The notes beneath the pieces are model-generated. The model ran no database searches. It was given only the letters and a program-made list of their open reading frames with translations, and had not been told where the DNA came from. Positions 8,757 through 16,581 of a DNA stretch of 64,000 bases are shown one piece after another. How positions within the stretch are numbered: position 1 is the stretch's first letter; the number at the start of each line of letters is the position of its first letter. Source of the stretch: Streptacidiphilus pinicola (GTDB lineage: Bacteria > Actinomycetota > Actinomycetes > Streptomycetales > Streptomycetaceae); NCBI RefSeq assembly GCF_003258295.1, contig NZ_QKYN01000036.1, positions 1 through 64,000 of the forward strand. The letters run 5' to 3'. Position numbers and translations under genes: made by a program.

Positions 8757-8793
8757 AGTCAAGGCTTTTTGTGAGATTCATCGCTTTTTGTGA
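8757..8793 (-). promoter_or_regulatory. direct-repeat pair and -35-like box upstream of the glycan operon
   Basis: In the 388-bp gap 8488-8875 the 11-mer GCTTTTTGTGA occurs at 8764-8774 and again at 8783-8793 (plus-strand reading), a spacing of 19 bp, nearly two helical turns. Just downstream on the minus strand is TTGACT, a -35-like hexamer (8762-8757). The AT-rich repeats stand out from the GC-rich surroundings and lie about 280 bp before the first glycosyltransferase. They look like tandem sites for an activator or repressor on the same face of the helix. Apart from the terminator at 8828-8862 I see no gene in this gap. Confidence 0.45.
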
Positions 8794-8827
8794 TAATTCG
8801 CCCCGCATGACTACAACGAGTGAGCGC

Positions 8828-8862
8828 GGTCGGCTTCCCGGGACCGCCCCGGGAAGCCGACC
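8828..8862 (-). terminator. strong hairpin terminator of the pyrimidine operon
   Basis: The 15-bp arms GGTCGGCTTCCCGGG and CCCGGGAAGCCGACC pair perfectly around the loop ACCGC, 13 bp after the stop of the LLM oxidoreductase gene. No T-tract follows, which is usual in actinobacteria. It separates the pyrimidine operon from the promoter of the glycan operon. Confidence 0.75.
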
Positions 8863-8875
8863 ACGCAAAGCCCGC

Positions 8876-9889
8876 TCAGTCCAGCGCCGGGATCACGTCC
8901 CGCCCGTAGGCGTCGATGACGTCCTCCACCGCGTCGTGCATGGCGTAGATCGCGAACTGGTCCACACCGAGGGACCGCAGGTGTTCCAGCTGCTCCAGGT
9001 GCTGCTGCGGCGTGCCGATCAGGCAGAAGCGGTCGACGATCTCGTCGGGGACGAAGGCGGTGTCCGGGTTACCGGCGCGGCCGTGGTGGGAGTAGTCGTA
9101 GCCTTGGCGCTCCTTGATGTAGTCGGTGAGCGCGTCCGGGACCAGTCCGCTGTGCTCGCCGTAGCGGGAGACGAGGTCGGCGACGTGGTTGCCGACCATG
9201 CCGCCGAACCAGCGGCACTGCTCGCGAGCGTGGGCGAGCTGCTCGGCGCTTCCGTCGGTGACGTACGCCGGGGCGGCGACGCAGACGGTGACGGACGCCG
9301 GATCGCGGCCGGCCTCCTCCGCGGCGCGGCGGACCGCCTTGACCATCCACTCGGTCAGGAACGGGTCGGCGAGTTGGAGGATGAAGCCGTCGGCCTGACG
9401 GCCGGTCAGCTCCAGGGCCTTCGGCCCGTACGCGCCCATCCAGATCGGCAGTTTCGGGTCACCGCTGATCCACGGGATCCGCATGACCGTGCCGTCGACC
9501 TCCGCCTCCCTCCCCTCCGCCAGCTCCTTGATGACGTGCATCGCGTGCGAGAGCCGCTCCAGCGTCGCCGGCTTGCGGCCGGCGACCCGCTGGGCGGAGT
9601 CGCCACGGCCGATGCCGCAGACGGTGCGGTTGCCGAACATGTCGTTCAGCGTGGCGAACAGCGAGGCGGTGACCTCCCAGGTGCGGGTGACCGGGTTGGT
9701 GACCATCGGGCCGACCGTCAACCGTTCGGTGTTCGCGAGGATCTGGCTGTAGATCACGAACGGCTCCTGCCACAGCACGCAGGAGTCGAACGTCCAGCCG
9801 TGGGTGAACCCGGCTCGTTCGGCGCGGATCATCCGTTCCACCAGCAGCTTCGCCGGCGGGTCGGTCTGGAGGACGAGGCCGATATCCAT
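8876..9889 (-). CDS. LLM-class F420/FMN-dependent oxidoreductase linked to dihydropyrimidinase
   Basis: 337 aa from ATG 9889 (a GTG sits one codon earlier). The TIM-barrel luciferase-like fold is visible: MDIGLVLQTDPPAK, HGWTFDSCVLWQEPF, LTVGPMVTNPVTRTWEVTAS, the glycine motif GIGRGDSAQR, and PIWMGAYGPKALELTGRQADGF. This resembles the TIGR03842-type F420-dependent family, which as I recall it is found beside hydantoinase genes in actinobacteria. It is the last gene of the operon, 12 bp after the dihydropyrimidinase stop, and is followed by a hairpin. Its reaction is not established from sequence. Because no classical dihydropyrimidine dehydrogenase is seen here, a redox step on the pyrimidine ring is a reasonable hypothesis. 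Confidence 0.8.
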   Translation of the reverse strand: MDIGLVLQTDPPAKLLVERMIRAERAGFTHGWTFDSCVLWQEPFVIYSQILANTERLTVGPMVTNPVTRTWEVTASLFATLNDMFGNRTVCGIGRGDSAQRVAGRKPATLERLSHAMHVIKELAEGREAEVDGTVMRIPWISGDPKLPIWMGAYGPKALELTGRQADGFILQLADPFLTEWMVKAVRRAAEEAGRDPASVTVCVAAPAYVTDGSAEQLAHAREQCRWFGGMVGNHVADLVSRYGEHSGLVPDALTDYIKERQGYDYSHHGRAGNPDTAFVPDEIVDRFCLIGTPQQHLEQLEHLRSLGVDQFAIYAMHDAVEDVIDAYGRDVIPALD

Positions 9890-9901
9890 CACGGGCGCCT
9901 T

Positions 9902-11308
9902 TCAGAGCAGGTACTGGGAGGTGGCACGCGGCACGAAGGTGCCGTGTCCGGCATGGCCGAGGTACTCGCCGCCGTCGACAACCACCGCACCGCGCGAGAG
10001 CACCGTCCGCGCCCTGCCGGTGACCTCGCGGCCCTCGTACGCGGAGTAGTCGACGTTCATGTGGTGGGTGGCCGCGGACATGGTGTAGCGCTCCTGCGGG
10101 TCGAAGATCACGACGTCCGCGTCCGCGCCCGGCGCGATCGTCCCCTTGCGCGGGTAGAGGCCGAACATCCGCGCCGGGGTCGCGCAGGCCAGCTCGATCC
10201 AGCGGCGCCGGGAGATGTGCCCGTCCAGGACGGCCTGGTGCAGCAGGTCCATCCGGTTCTCCACGCCCGGAAGGCCGTTGGGGATCTTCGAGAAGTCCCC
10301 GCGGCCCAGCTCCTTCTGCCCGACGAAGCAGAACGGGCAGTGGTCGGTGGAGACGACGGAGAGGTCGTTGGTGCGCAGCCCGCGCCAGAGCGCGGCCTGG
10401 TGCTCCTTGGGCCGCAGCGGCGTCGAGCACACGTACTTGGCGCCCTCGAAGTCCGGCTCCGCCAGGTTGTCCGTCGACAGGAACAGGTACTGCGGGCAGG
10501 TCTCGCCGAAGACGTTCAGCCCGAGGTCGCGCGCCTGCGCGATCTCCGCGACCGCCTGCTCCGCCGAGACGTGCACGACGTACAACGGCGCACCGGCCAC
10601 CCGCGCGAGCTGGATCGCCCGGTGCGTCGCCTCCGCCTCCAGCAGCTCACGCCGGACCTCGCCGTGGTAGCGCGGGTCGGTGTGCCCGGCGGCGAGTGCC
10701 TGCTCGACCAGCACGTCGATGGCGATGCCGTTCTCCGCGTGCATCATGATCAGCCCGCCGTTGGCGGCGGAGCGCTGCATGGCCCGCAGGATGCGGCCGT
10801 CGTCGCTGTAGAAGACCCCCGGGTAGGCCATGAACAGCTTGAAGCTGGTCACCCCCTCCTCGACCAGGAGGTCCATCTCCTTGAGCGAGTGCTCGGTGAC
10901 GTCCGACATGATCATGTGGAAGGCGTAGTCGATCGCGCAGTTGCCCTGCGCCTTCTCGTGCCAGGCGTCCAGGCCCTCGCGCAGACTGTGGCCGACGCTC
11001 TGCACGGCGAAGTCCACGATCGTCGTCGTGCCGCCGAAGGCGGCGGCCCGGGTGCCGGTCTCGAAGGTGTCGGAGGCGGAGGTGCCGCCGAAGGGCAGCT
11101 CCATGTGCGTGTGCGCGTCGACGCCCCCGGGGATGACGTAGCAGTCGGTGGCGTCGATGGTCCGGTCCGCCTGCCAGCCCGCCGCGACGTCACTGCCGGT
11201 CGCCGCGAGGGCGACCACGCGCTCGCCCTCGATCAGCACGTCGGCGTGGCTCTCGTCCGCCGCCGTGATGACCAACCCGCCGCGGACGACCGTCCGTTCG
11301 TGCGTCAC
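9902..11308 (-). CDS. hydA: dihydropyrimidinase / D-hydantoinase
   Basis: 468 aa from GTG 11308 with GGAGG spaced six bases before it. Amidohydrolase-fold metal ligands are all visible: VDAHTHMELPFGG (HxH), TSFKLFMAYP (the lysine carboxylated in this family), MMHAENG, YVVHVSAEQA and STDHCPFCF (aspartate). Length and motifs match bacterial dihydropyrimidinases, cytosolic binuclear zinc enzymes that open dihydrouracil or dihydrothymine to the N-carbamoyl beta-amino acid. It lies between the aminotransferase (31 bp) and the LLM oxidoreductase (12 bp), and its product is the substrate of the nitrilase-type enzyme at the head of the operon. Confidence 0.93.
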   Translation of the reverse strand: MTHERTVVRGGLVITAADESHADVLIEGERVVALAATGSDVAAGWQADRTIDATDCYVIPGGVDAHTHMELPFGGTSASDTFETGTRAAAFGGTTTIVDFAVQSVGHSLREGLDAWHEKAQGNCAIDYAFHMIMSDVTEHSLKEMDLLVEEGVTSFKLFMAYPGVFYSDDGRILRAMQRSAANGGLIMMHAENGIAIDVLVEQALAAGHTDPRYHGEVRRELLEAEATHRAIQLARVAGAPLYVVHVSAEQAVAEIAQARDLGLNVFGETCPQYLFLSTDNLAEPDFEGAKYVCSTPLRPKEHQAALWRGLRTNDLSVVSTDHCPFCFVGQKELGRGDFSKIPNGLPGVENRMDLLHQAVLDGHISRRRWIELACATPARMFGLYPRKGTIAPGADADVVIFDPQERYTMSAATHHMNVDYSAYEGREVTGRARTVLSRGAVVVDGGEYLGHAGHGTFVPRATSQYLL

Positions 11309-11339
11309 AGTGCCTCCTCCCGCACAGCGGCCTGCTCGA

Positions 11340-12701
11340 TCACAGGGCCTCCTCGATCGCCCACAGTTCCTTCTGCGCCCGGTCCAGCGCCTGGACCAGC
11401 AGCTCCGCGCCCTGCTCGGCCTCGTCCACGGTGAGGGAGAGCGGCGGGGCGATGCGGAGCGTGTTGCCGAGCGGTCCGCCCTTGCCGATGAGCAGGCCGA
11501 GGTCGCGGGCGTGTTCGAGCGTCATGGCCGCCGCCGCGGCGCTCGGTTCGCCCTCCCGGTTGACCAGCTCGACGCCGAGCATCAGTCCGCGGCCGCGGAC
11601 CTCGCGGACGACGGGCAGCTGCCGCGCGCCCGCCTCGATCCGCTCGCGCAGCACCGCGCCGACGCGGCGCGCGTTGCCCTGCAGGTCGTGCTCCAGCAGG
11701 TACCGCAGGTTGGCCAGCGCCCCGGCCGTGGTGACCGGGCTGCCGCCGAAGGTGGAGATGGAGTTGGCCGCCAGGCAGTCCATGAGCTCGGCGCGCGCGA
11801 CCACGCCGCCGATGGAGAGGCCGTTGCCCAGCCCCTTGGCGAAGGTCAGCGCGTCGGGCGGGCCCGCCTGGGCGTGCGCCTGCCAGCCCCAGAAGTGCTC
11901 GCCGGTGCGCCCCCACCCGGTCTGCACCTCGTCGCTGATCCACAGGATCCCGTACCGGTCCAGCACCCGCTTGAACGCGGCGAACAGCCCGTCCGGCCCG
12001 TAGGTGAACCCGCCCACCCCCTGGATCGGCTCGGCGATCAGCGCGGCCACCGGGCCGCCGACCTGCCCGAGCATGTCCTCCAGGTCCGCCGTGCAGGCCT
12101 CGACGAACGCCGCGTCGTCCAGGTGCGCGAACGGCCCGCGGGTGCGGACCGAGCCGTGCACGTAGAGCGTCTGCAGCGGCGACAGACTGGTCGGCGACCA
12201 GGAGCTGTTGCCGGTGATGCCCACGGTGGAGAAGGAGCGCCCGTGGTAGCTGTTGCGCATCGCCAGCACCTGGTTGGAGCGCCGGTAGCCGGTGGCGAGC
12301 AGCAGGGCCGCGTCGTTCGCCTCGGTGCCGGAGGTGGTGAAGAAGACCTTCGCGTCCGGGATCCCGGACAGCTCCGCGATCTGCTCGGCGAGCTCGACCA
12401 TCGGCGTGGAGAGGTAGAGCGTCGAGCTGTGCAGGATCCGCCCGGCCTGCTCCGCGACGGCCTGCGTCACCTCGGGCTGGGCGTGCGCGGTCATGGTGGT
12501 GAGAATGCCGCCGAAGAAGTCCAGGTAGCGGCGCCCGTCGGAGCCGTGGACGTGCCGGCCCTCACCGTGGGTGAGCTCCAGCGGCTCGCGGTAGTAGAGC
12601 GCCAGCCAGGACGGGGTGACCGCCCGGTGCCGGTCGAGCAGGCTCTTCGACTCGTGGGTCGTGTCGTCGGTCATGTCGTCCGTCGTGCCATCGTCCGTCA
12701 T
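11340..12701 (-). CDS. class III PLP-dependent aminotransferase (beta-alanine/AGXT2-like)
   Basis: 453 aa from ATG 12701; ATG 12674 is an in-frame alternative. The N-terminus is a repetitive acidic stretch (MTDDGTTDDMTDDTTHES). Class III signals: YLDFFGGILTTMTAHAQPEV, SGTEANDAALLLA, YHGRSFSTVGITG, IAEPIQGVGGF, the PLP-contacting WISDEVQTGWGRTG and the Schiff-base lysine in LTFAKGLGNG. In the pathway it should transfer the amino group of beta-alanine (or beta-aminoisobutyrate) to an oxo-acid, giving malonate semialdehyde. Six bases separate it from the beta-ureidopropionase gene. Confidence 0.88.
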   Translation of the reverse strand: MTDDGTTDDMTDDTTHESKSLLDRHRAVTPSWLALYYREPLELTHGEGRHVHGSDGRRYLDFFGGILTTMTAHAQPEVTQAVAEQAGRILHSSTLYLSTPMVELAEQIAELSGIPDAKVFFTTSGTEANDAALLLATGYRRSNQVLAMRNSYHGRSFSTVGITGNSSWSPTSLSPLQTLYVHGSVRTRGPFAHLDDAAFVEACTADLEDMLGQVGGPVAALIAEPIQGVGGFTYGPDGLFAAFKRVLDRYGILWISDEVQTGWGRTGEHFWGWQAHAQAGPPDALTFAKGLGNGLSIGGVVARAELMDCLAANSISTFGGSPVTTAGALANLRYLLEHDLQGNARRVGAVLRERIEAGARQLPVVREVRGRGLMLGVELVNREGEPSAAAAAMTLEHARDLGLLIGKGGPLGNTLRIAPPLSLTVDEAEQGAELLVQALDRAQKELWAIEEAL

Positions 12702-12707
12702 CTGCGC

Positions 12708-13583
12708 TCAGGCCTCCGTCAGCGGGCCGTAGGCGTCGGGGCGGCGGTCCCGGTAGAAGGCCCACTGGTTGCGGACCTCCTCGATCAGCCCGAAGTCGAG
12801 GTCGCGCACGATCAGCTCCTCCTCCTTGTCGGAGGCGGGCTCGCCGACGAACTGGCCGCGCGGGTCCACGAAGTAGCTGGTGCCGTAGAAGTCGTTGTCG
12901 CCGTACTCCTCCACGCCGACGCGGTTGATCGCGGCGACGAAGTACTCGTTGGCGACCGCGGCGGCCGGCTGCTCCAGCTGCCACAGGTACGCGGACAGGC
13001 CGCGGCTGGTCGCGGAGGGGTTGTACACCAGCTCCGCCCCGGCGAGCCCGAGCGCGCGCCAGCCCTCCGGGAAGTGCCGGTCGTAGCAGATGTACACCCC
13101 GACCCGGCCCACGGCGGTGTCGAAGACCGGCCAGCCGAGGTTGCCGGGGCGGAAGTAGTACTTCTCCCAGAACCCCTTGACCTGCGGGATGTGGTGCTTG
13201 CGGTACTTGCCGAGGTAGCTGCCGTCGGCATCGATGACGGCGGCGGTGTTGTAGTAGAAACCGGACTGCTCGACCTCGTACACGGGCACGACCATGACCA
13301 TGTTCAGCTCGCGCGCGAGCGCGCGCATCCGCGTCACGGTGGGCCCGTCCGGCACGGGCTCGGCCCACCGGTAGTGCTCCGGCTCCTGCACCTGGCAGAA
13401 GTACGGCGCGTTGAACACCTCCTGAAACCCGATCACCTGCGCGCCCTGCGCGGCCGCGTCCCGCGCGTACCGCTCGTGCACCTCGATCATGGACTCGGTG
13501 TCCCCGGTCCACTTCGCCTGCACGAGCGCTGCGCGCACCACGCGCGGCACTCCCTGCATCGACCTGCTGACGGATTCCGACAT
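12708..13583 (-). CDS. beta-ureidopropionase (nitrilase superfamily)
   Basis: 291 aa. The nitrilase Glu-Lys-Cys triad is present: IGFQEVFNAPYF (Glu), GKYRKHHIPQ (Lys), and VYICYDRHFPEGWR (Cys). YYFRPGNLGWPVFDT and NPSATSRGLS match N-carbamoyl-beta-alanine amidohydrolases. It hydrolyses N-carbamoyl-beta-alanine to beta-alanine, CO2 and ammonia, the step after dihydropyrimidinase. It is the first gene of the four-gene operon and has a palindromic site in its upstream region. No transporter or PucR-type regulator is seen next to it. Confidence 0.9.
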   Translation of the reverse strand: MSESVSRSMQGVPRVVRAALVQAKWTGDTESMIEVHERYARDAAAQGAQVIGFQEVFNAPYFCQVQEPEHYRWAEPVPDGPTVTRMRALARELNMVMVVPVYEVEQSGFYYNTAAVIDADGSYLGKYRKHHIPQVKGFWEKYYFRPGNLGWPVFDTAVGRVGVYICYDRHFPEGWRALGLAGAELVYNPSATSRGLSAYLWQLEQPAAAVANEYFVAAINRVGVEEYGDNDFYGTSYFVDPRGQFVGEPASDKEEELIVRDLDFGLIEEVRNQWAFYRDRRPDAYGPLTEA

Positions 13584-13617
13584 GTGCGGCGCCTCGCCTT
13601 CAGCGTGGATCTATGGA

Positions 13618-13631
13618 TCTACGTGCGTAGA
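13618..13631 (-). promoter_or_regulatory. palindromic operator candidate before the pyrimidine operon
   Basis: TCTACGTGCGTAGA has perfect 6-bp arms around TG and begins 35 bp upstream of the beta-ureidopropionase start. Its size suits a GntR-like dimer. Just beside it GGATCTA is repeated. The cognate regulator is not in the window. Confidence 0.4.
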
Positions 13632-13736
13632 ATCATGGTCGCTCCCGACCTTGATGGCAATATGTCGGGCTTACCACATCTCAGACGTTACTTCCCTGCT
13701 CAGGGGCGTGTCGCACCCTCAATGGACAGCAAAAGG

Positions 13737-14270
13737 TCAGCATCGTACACGGAGGAATGACAGCCCCGTGGCCACCAGGAGCCTCGCCCACGGCACGGGC
13801 ACCTTCTTGAGGGACTGCGACCACCATCGGCTCGGCCTCTGCAGCGAGCACGCGTTCGAGGGCGTCAAGCCGCCGGAGCTGGACGAGGGGTAGGACGGTA
13901 GCGGACCGGGGTCCGCCGGAGGGCTGGTCCTCTCGGCGAGCCAGCGCGTGACGACGCCGCCGAACCAGGCGGCGTCGTCCAGCCAGGGGAAGTGCCCTGC
14001 CCCGGGCTGCACGACGAGCTGCACCCAGCCGTCCGCGAACAGCTCGCTGAGCTGTGTCGCGAGCACCGGGCTGGGACTGAAGTCGAGCTCCCCGGCGAGG
14101 ATCAGGACCGGGATCTCGAGCCCCGCGAACGCGGCCCTCGTCGCCTCGGGGTCGAACGCGCCCTCGGCGTAGTGCGCCGCGCGGGCGTCACGCGCGGTGG
14201 AGTGGCTCCAGTCAGCAGACGGCATCTGCGGCGGTGTGAACGGCAACGTCGGACACTGCACTTGGTACAC
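13737..14270 (-). pseudogene. C-terminal fragment of an alpha/beta hydrolase
   Basis: The frame contains EIPVLILAGELDFSPSPV (the strand carrying the acid residue), QPGAGHFPWLDDAAWF (the catalytic His region) and VVTRWLAE, which is the usual end of alpha/beta-hydrolase-fold proteins. The nucleophile elbow (GxSxG) and the whole N-terminal half are missing, and after RWLAE the frame runs on into low-complexity residues, so natural ends are lost on both sides. It lies at the edge of a block of integrative-element-like small genes, which may explain the truncation. Confidence 0.65.
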
Positions 14271-14316
14271 CCTGCGCGGGGACTACCTCGCCTAGGTCTG
14301 TTTGGAGTTGTGAGCA

Positions 14317-14352
14317 GCCCGGCCCGGTTCGCCCTCGAGAGCCGGGCCGGGC
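14317..14352 (-). terminator. hairpin after the small element-like genes
   Basis: GCCCGGCCCGG pairs perfectly with CCGGGCCGGGC around a 14-base loop. It lies just downstream of the minus-strand zinc-ribbon fragment and before the hydrolase fragment, where a terminator would be expected. Confidence 0.55.
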
Positions 14353-14413
14353 CGGGCTGGGCGGACGCAGACGCGGGGCGGTGCGGGTGAACGCGTGTCG
14401 GGCCCTGCCACGA

Positions 14414-14738
14414 TCAGCGGGCGTCCAGCGGGTCAGCCTGGCCGAGGAGTTCCGCGAGCGGCGTGCCGGTCCGGGTAGCCACGATGCGGCGGGCGCGCAT
14501 CTGGGCGCGGGTACGGGGGCGGAACTTCGGCTCCCGCCCGCAACCGCACGGCTCAAAGCCCTCGTATCGCAGCCCGGCGCGCAGGACCACCGCGACGACC
14601 GACCACGCCTTCCGGTTACTGCGGCGCGGTGCCGCGAAGTCGTGGCCGGCACACAGCAGCGGCTCGGCACACCGCTGGCAGCTGTGACGACCTGTGGCAC
14701 GACCAGTCGCCGACCGTCAGGCGGAACTGATCCCACAT
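14414..14738 (-). pseudogene. small zinc-ribbon protein of an integrative element, frameshifted
   Basis: From an ATG at 14738 the frame reads MWDQFRLTVGDWSCHRS. The adjoining frame then continues credibly: CQRCAEPLLCAGHDF, SVVAVVLRAGLRYEGFEPCG, CGREPKFRPRTRAQM, TPLAELLGQADPLDAR, and a TGA at 14414. The second frame has no start codon before its CxxC motif, so a one-base shift near 14670-14690 is needed. The CxxC and CxC pairs suggest a zinc ribbon. Small zinc-binding proteins with this look are common in streptomycete integrative elements, and the neighbours have the same style. The family is not recognised; the joined reading is inference. Confidence 0.4.
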
Positions 14739-14759
14739 CACCCATCGGCCGGCGTCCGA

Positions 14760-15206
14760 TCAACGGGCCCGTCCAGGCTCCACGAGCAGGTACCGTCCAC
14801 GCCCCGCCCGGTAGAGCAGCGCATCCCATCCAGCACTCCCCAGCGCCGCCACGGCCGCACCAAGGTCGGCCTCGCCGGCGTCGACCGCACGGTGGCCGCG
14901 CTGGTAGCGCCAGGTCACCCGGGCCCCGCCGGGCTCCGCCGGCTCCACCACGGCGCCGCTCGCGACGACGAGGTCACCCTCGACGGCGCAGATCGGCACA
15001 CCGGCCGCCTCCAGTGCGAGCGCGATCGCGCGCACTGGCTGCGCCCGCTCCCACGGCGCGGGGAGGTCCGGGTGGTCGGCTTGGACGAGGCGCCGGATCT
15101 GCAGCAGCGACTCCCAAGCCTGCGCCACCTGCGGCACGCGCGCTTCGGGCGCGGACTCGGGTGGCTCGTGGCCGGTCCGTGCCGCGAAGCCGGCGTCACC
15201 CGTCAT
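14760..15206 (-). CDS. hypothetical protein, 148 aa
   Basis: ATG 15206 overlaps the end of the preceding gene by 11 bp, and GGAGG lies just upstream. The product is acidic to neutral and soluble: a helical start (QVAQAWESLLQIRRLVQADH), then PWERAQPVRAIALALEAAGVPI, CAVEGDLVVASGAVVEP, TWRYQRGHRAVDAGEADLG and a basic end. I recognise no family and see no signal peptide. It is in a three-gene overlapping set with the zinc-finger protein at 15780-16484, which suggests element cargo or plasmid-type functions. Confidence 0.6.
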   Translation of the reverse strand: MTGDAGFAARTGHEPPESAPEARVPQVAQAWESLLQIRRLVQADHPDLPAPWERAQPVRAIALALEAAGVPICAVEGDLVVASGAVVEPAEPGGARVTWRYQRGHRAVDAGEADLGAAVAALGSAGWDALLYRAGRGRYLLVEPGRAR

Positions 15207-15780
15207 CGGAGGAGGCCTCAGGACGTGGGCCGGCGTCGGGATCACGCCCCTCGCGCAGGCCGGGCGGGCCGGGCACGCCGGGCGGGCGGCCAAGTCCCCA
15301 GGTGCTCTTGAGGTCGGCCATCATCTGGCTCACCAGCGCGTGGACATCCGACTCGGGGAGGTAGGTGTTCACCGCGTCGGCGGTCGTGCGCTGCGAGGAC
15401 TCGACGTAGCGCCAGGTGCCGGAGTCACCGAGCCAGACGTCGAACTCGTGGTCCGCGTGGGTGAACCGCACGGTCGAGACGCCGTCGACGGTGACCAGCT
15501 CGCCCTGGAGGCGGCGGGCGAGTTCTTCGTGGGCCGGCGGCTCCGGCTTCTCCGGCAGCAGATGGCTGACCGCGAGCAGCGAGGACAAGGGACCCGCGAA
15601 CGCCTCACCGTCAGGGGTCTCGAAGCTGAAAGCGACGGGCCACTCCACCGCGGCCGTCCGCTCCTGCGGATCGTCTCCGGTCGTGAGCTGGACCGGGCCG
15701 AGCCGGAAGGTGCCGTTCACGACCTCGTGCCAGCCGTCGGAAAGCTGCACCTCCCGGACCTCGTCGACATGGATGCGCAT
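15196..15780 (-). CDS. hypothetical protein, 194 aa
   Basis: ATG 15780 shares its A with the stop of the upstream gene (TGATG). The reading is MRIHVDEVREVQLSDGWHEV, VAFSFETPDGEAFAGPLSS, HADHEFDVWLGDSGTWRYVE, SDVHALVSQMMADLKSTW, and a Pro/Gly-rich charged tail. It looks like a compact alpha/beta protein with a disordered C-terminus. There is no membrane segment, signal peptide or known catalytic motif. It is coupled on both sides with neighbours of unknown function, so a shared role is likely but undefined. Confidence 0.6.
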   Translation of the reverse strand: MRIHVDEVREVQLSDGWHEVVNGTFRLGPVQLTTGDDPQERTAAVEWPVAFSFETPDGEAFAGPLSSLLAVSHLLPEKPEPPAHEELARRLQGELVTVDGVSTVRFTHADHEFDVWLGDSGTWRYVESSQRTTADAVNTYLPESDVHALVSQMMADLKSTWGLGRPPGVPGPPGLREGRDPDAGPRPEASSDDG

Positions 15781-16484
15781 CAAGGCTGTCCCTCTCGTCG
15801 GGTCTGCCGGGCTCGGGTCTTCTTCTCGGCACGGGCACGCTCCGCCGCCAGCCGCTGCACCTCGCGGGCCCGCTCGGCATCCCGGGCCCGCTCGACCTGA
15901 TCCTCGGTCGGCAGCTCGGGCTCGGGCTCACGCAGCTCGTAGGGCTCGGGGGTGTAGTCGACATGCTGCTTGACGACGTGCCGGCTGCGCTGGCCGCGGG
16001 GCAGCCCGTGCTCGCGCCGGCGCTGGTCGCGCATCCCCTCGGCCATCATCGCGGCGTACTGCGGCGAAGCAGGCGGGGCGTCGCGCTGGTCGACGTCCGT
16101 CATGTGGATCACGCTGGAAGCCTTGCGGCACCGCGGGCACGAGCCGGAGTCGTCCCGCAGCCAACCGTCCTCGCAGGCCGGGGACGGGCACTCCCCCGGT
16201 GCCAGCAGGTCCCAGGCGAGCTGGTCCCCGCGCCGGACGAGCTCGGGTCCGCTCAGGTTGGAGAACAGCTTGAACCAGCGACGCTCGATCCGCTCCCTCA
16301 GCTCGTCCGCGGTGCGGCACAGCAGCTGCTGCTCGACGAGCCGGACCACCGTGTGCGGCACACCGCCACGCCTGCCCAAGACCTCGGTGAGCGGGCCGGG
16401 CATCGCCTGCAGCACCCACACGGCCGACGACTGACCAGGACTTTGGAACGGCACCGCCAACCCAACCGCCTCCCCCTCGCACAC
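15780..16484 (-). CDS. zinc-finger protein of integrative-element type
   Basis: 234 aa from GTG 16484. A helical region (GGVPHTVVRLVEQQLLCRTADELRERIERRW) is followed by CPSPACEDGWLRDDSGSCPRC, a four-cysteine zinc knuckle at about residues 95-120. The last 90 residues are highly charged and probably coiled coil (RARDAEREREVQ-like). The combination of an Arg/Trp-rich helical part with a CxxxCEDG...CxxC finger recalls replication-associated proteins of streptomycete integrative elements, but I cannot name the family. It heads a small overlapping gene set. Confidence 0.55.
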   Translation of the reverse strand: MCEGEAVGLAVPFQSPGQSSAVWVLQAMPGPLTEVLGRRGGVPHTVVRLVEQQLLCRTADELRERIERRWFKLFSNLSGPELVRRGDQLAWDLLAPGECPSPACEDGWLRDDSGSCPRCRKASSVIHMTDVDQRDAPPASPQYAAMMAEGMRDQRRREHGLPRGQRSRHVVKQHVDYTPEPYELREPEPELPTEDQVERARDAERAREVQRLAAERARAEKKTRARQTRREGQP

Positions 16485-16581
16485 CGCCAGGACCGGTCAG
16501 CCTACCTTCCGCGTCCCGGCGCAGGCCGGAGACCACCCGGGCATTCGGCCGATCTCGCGAACCCCCGGCGGCCGACCAGGC

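Noticed and set aside
8771-11434. Long plus-strand frame opposite the LLM oxidoreductase and dihydropyrimidinase
   Set aside because: Antisense artefact of high GC3; the translation is low complexity, while the minus strand encodes recognised enzymes.
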